A stretch of DNA of 64,000 nt, from contig NZ_FOAP01000001.1 in NCBI RefSeq assembly GCF_900109545.1, positions 744,001-808,000 on the forward strand, in the 5' to 3' direction. The position numbers and the translations under genes are program-made. Under the pieces are notes generated by a model that saw only the letters and a list, made by a program, of their open reading frames with translations, searched no databases and was not told the DNA's origin. This stretch comes from Stigmatella aurantiaca (lineage in GTDB: Bacteria; Myxococcota; Myxococcia; Myxococcales; Myxococcaceae). Positions 63,193-64,000 of this stretch are shown here, one piece after another (positions within the stretch are counted from its first letter, which is position 1; each line of letters begins with the position of its first letter).

Positions 63193-64000
63193 CTAGCTGG
63201 GCCGGGCCTCGAGCCGGCGGCGGCTCCAGCGCTGGAGCAGGTTGACGGCGAGCAGCAGGGCGAAGGACGCGGTGAGCATCACCACGGCGATGGCCGTGGC
63301 GCCCGCGTAGTCGTACTGCTCCAGCTGGGTGATGATGAGCAGCGGGGCGATCTCCGTGCGCATGGGCATGTTGCCGGAGATGAAGACGACGGAGCCGTAC
63401 TCGCCCAGCGCCCGCGCGAGCGCCAGGGTGAAGCCGCTGAGCAGGGCGGGCAGGATGGCCGGGAAGATGACGCGGGTGAAGGTCTCCCAGGGCGTGGCCC
63501 CCAGCGTGGCGGCGGCCTCCTCCACGTCCACGTCGATGTCCTCCAGGACAGGCTGCACGGTGCGTACCACGAAGGGCAGGCCGATGAAGGTGAGCGCCAC
63601 GGCGACCCCCACGGAGGTGAAGGCCACCTGGATGCCTGCGGCCTCCAGGTACCGTCCGTACCAGCCGTTGCTGGAGTAGAGCGCGGTCAGCGTCAGCCCC
63701 GCCACGGCCGTGGGCAGGGCGAAGGGCAGGTCCACCAGCGCGTCCACCAGCGACTTGCCCGGGAAGCGGTAGCGCACCAGCACCCAGGCCACCAGCAGGC
63801 CGAAGACGGCGTTGGTCACCGCCGCCACCAGCGAGGCGCCGAAGGTGAGCCGGTAGGCGGCCAGGGCGCGCGCCGAGCCCACCGTGGTCCAGAACTGGTC
63901 CCAGCTCAGGGTGAACGTCTTGAGGAAGAGGCTCGACAGGGGGACGATGACGAGCAGCCCCAGGTAGAACCAGGTCAGCCCCAGGGTCAGCCCGAAACCG
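63193..64000 (-). CDS. cysT: Sulfate ABC transporter permease CysT, 5' end beyond window
   Basis: The frame stays open to the right edge, so the N-terminus is missing; the visible part begins with GLTLGLTWFYLGLLVIVPLS, the first transmembrane segment. Further on are YRFPGKSLVDALVDLPFALPTAVAGLTLTALY, the CysT signature, and the coupling loop VEEAAATLGATPWETFTRVIFPAI. It pairs with CysW as the sulfate channel. The internal ATG-like GTG at 63882 is not a real start. It heads the visible part of the cysTWA-elaA-exporter run. Confidence 0.95.
   Translation of the reverse strand, partial: GFGLTLGLTWFYLGLLVIVPLSSLFLKTFTLSWDQFWTTVGSARALAAYRLTFGASLVAAVTNAVFGLLVAWVLVRYRFPGKSLVDALVDLPFALPTAVAGLTLTALYSSNGWYGRYLEAAGIQVAFTSVGVAVALTFIGLPFVVRTVQPVLEDIDVDVEEAAATLGATPWETFTRVIFPAILPALLSGFTLALARALGEYGSVVFISGNMPMRTEIAPLLIITQLEQYDYAGATAIAVVMLTASFALLLAVNLLQRWSRRRLEARPS

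Overview
The window is high-GC DNA of delta-proteobacterial (myxobacterial) type. Genes are long and densely packed on both strands with strong G/C bias at third codon positions. The gene content fits a Myxococcota predator: secreted proteases, a secreted amylase, large lipoproteins with Ig-like repeats, a Ser/Thr kinase with a membrane segment and Cys-rich tail, and overlapping histidine kinase/response regulator genes. Assignment to a genus is not possible from sequence alone.

Layout. 1-8.1 kb: the 3' end of a secreted subtilase, a small membrane protein, a FUSC transporter, and a ygiQ-DAO pair. 8.3-15 kb: an orphan cytochrome P450, a serine beta-lactamase-type hydrolase, an Lrp regulator translationally coupled to an aminotransferase, an enoyl-CoA hydratase and a pectinacetylesterase-like protein. 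15-26.8 kb: an exported-protein block (IgGFc-binding-type lipoprotein, modular GH13 amylase, S9 peptidase) with a Ser/Thr kinase and a cyclopropane synthase. 26.9-32 kb: a HAD phosphatase, a DUF1348 protein, and an amino-acid ABC transporter (binding protein, permease, ATPase) followed by a DcaP-like porin. 32-38.6 kb: a TetR-BVMO-lipoprotein unit and an HxlR-GST unit, each with paired palindromic operator candidates, plus a degenerate secretion-ATPase-like protein. 38.8-42.7 kb: a three-gene overlapping phosphorelay cluster. 43-47.1 kb: rnk, an AOC-barrel-like lipoprotein, and a GTP cyclohydrolase II - RibD - glycosyltransferase operon that lacks the other riboflavin genes.

48.1-52.5 kb is the most unusual part: a visibly AT-richer, apparently acquired segment carrying three overlapping genes (PD-(D/E)xK nuclease, small middle component, SMC/Rad50-like ATPase) that together look like an ABC-three-component (Lamassu-related) defence system. 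It is bracketed by two similar 27-nt sequences (23 of 27 identical), the right one being a well-formed tRNA 3' end (T arm plus acceptor strand) with no tRNA body. No integrase is present, so the segment looks like a small tRNA-targeted cassette or the remnant of a larger island.

52.5-64 kb returns to the host style: two M20 peptidases, an acyl-CoA ligase, phosphoglucomutase, two GNAT proteins, a Bcr/CflA-type MFS exporter, and a sulfate ABC transporter operon (cysT-cysW-cysA) that runs off the right edge.
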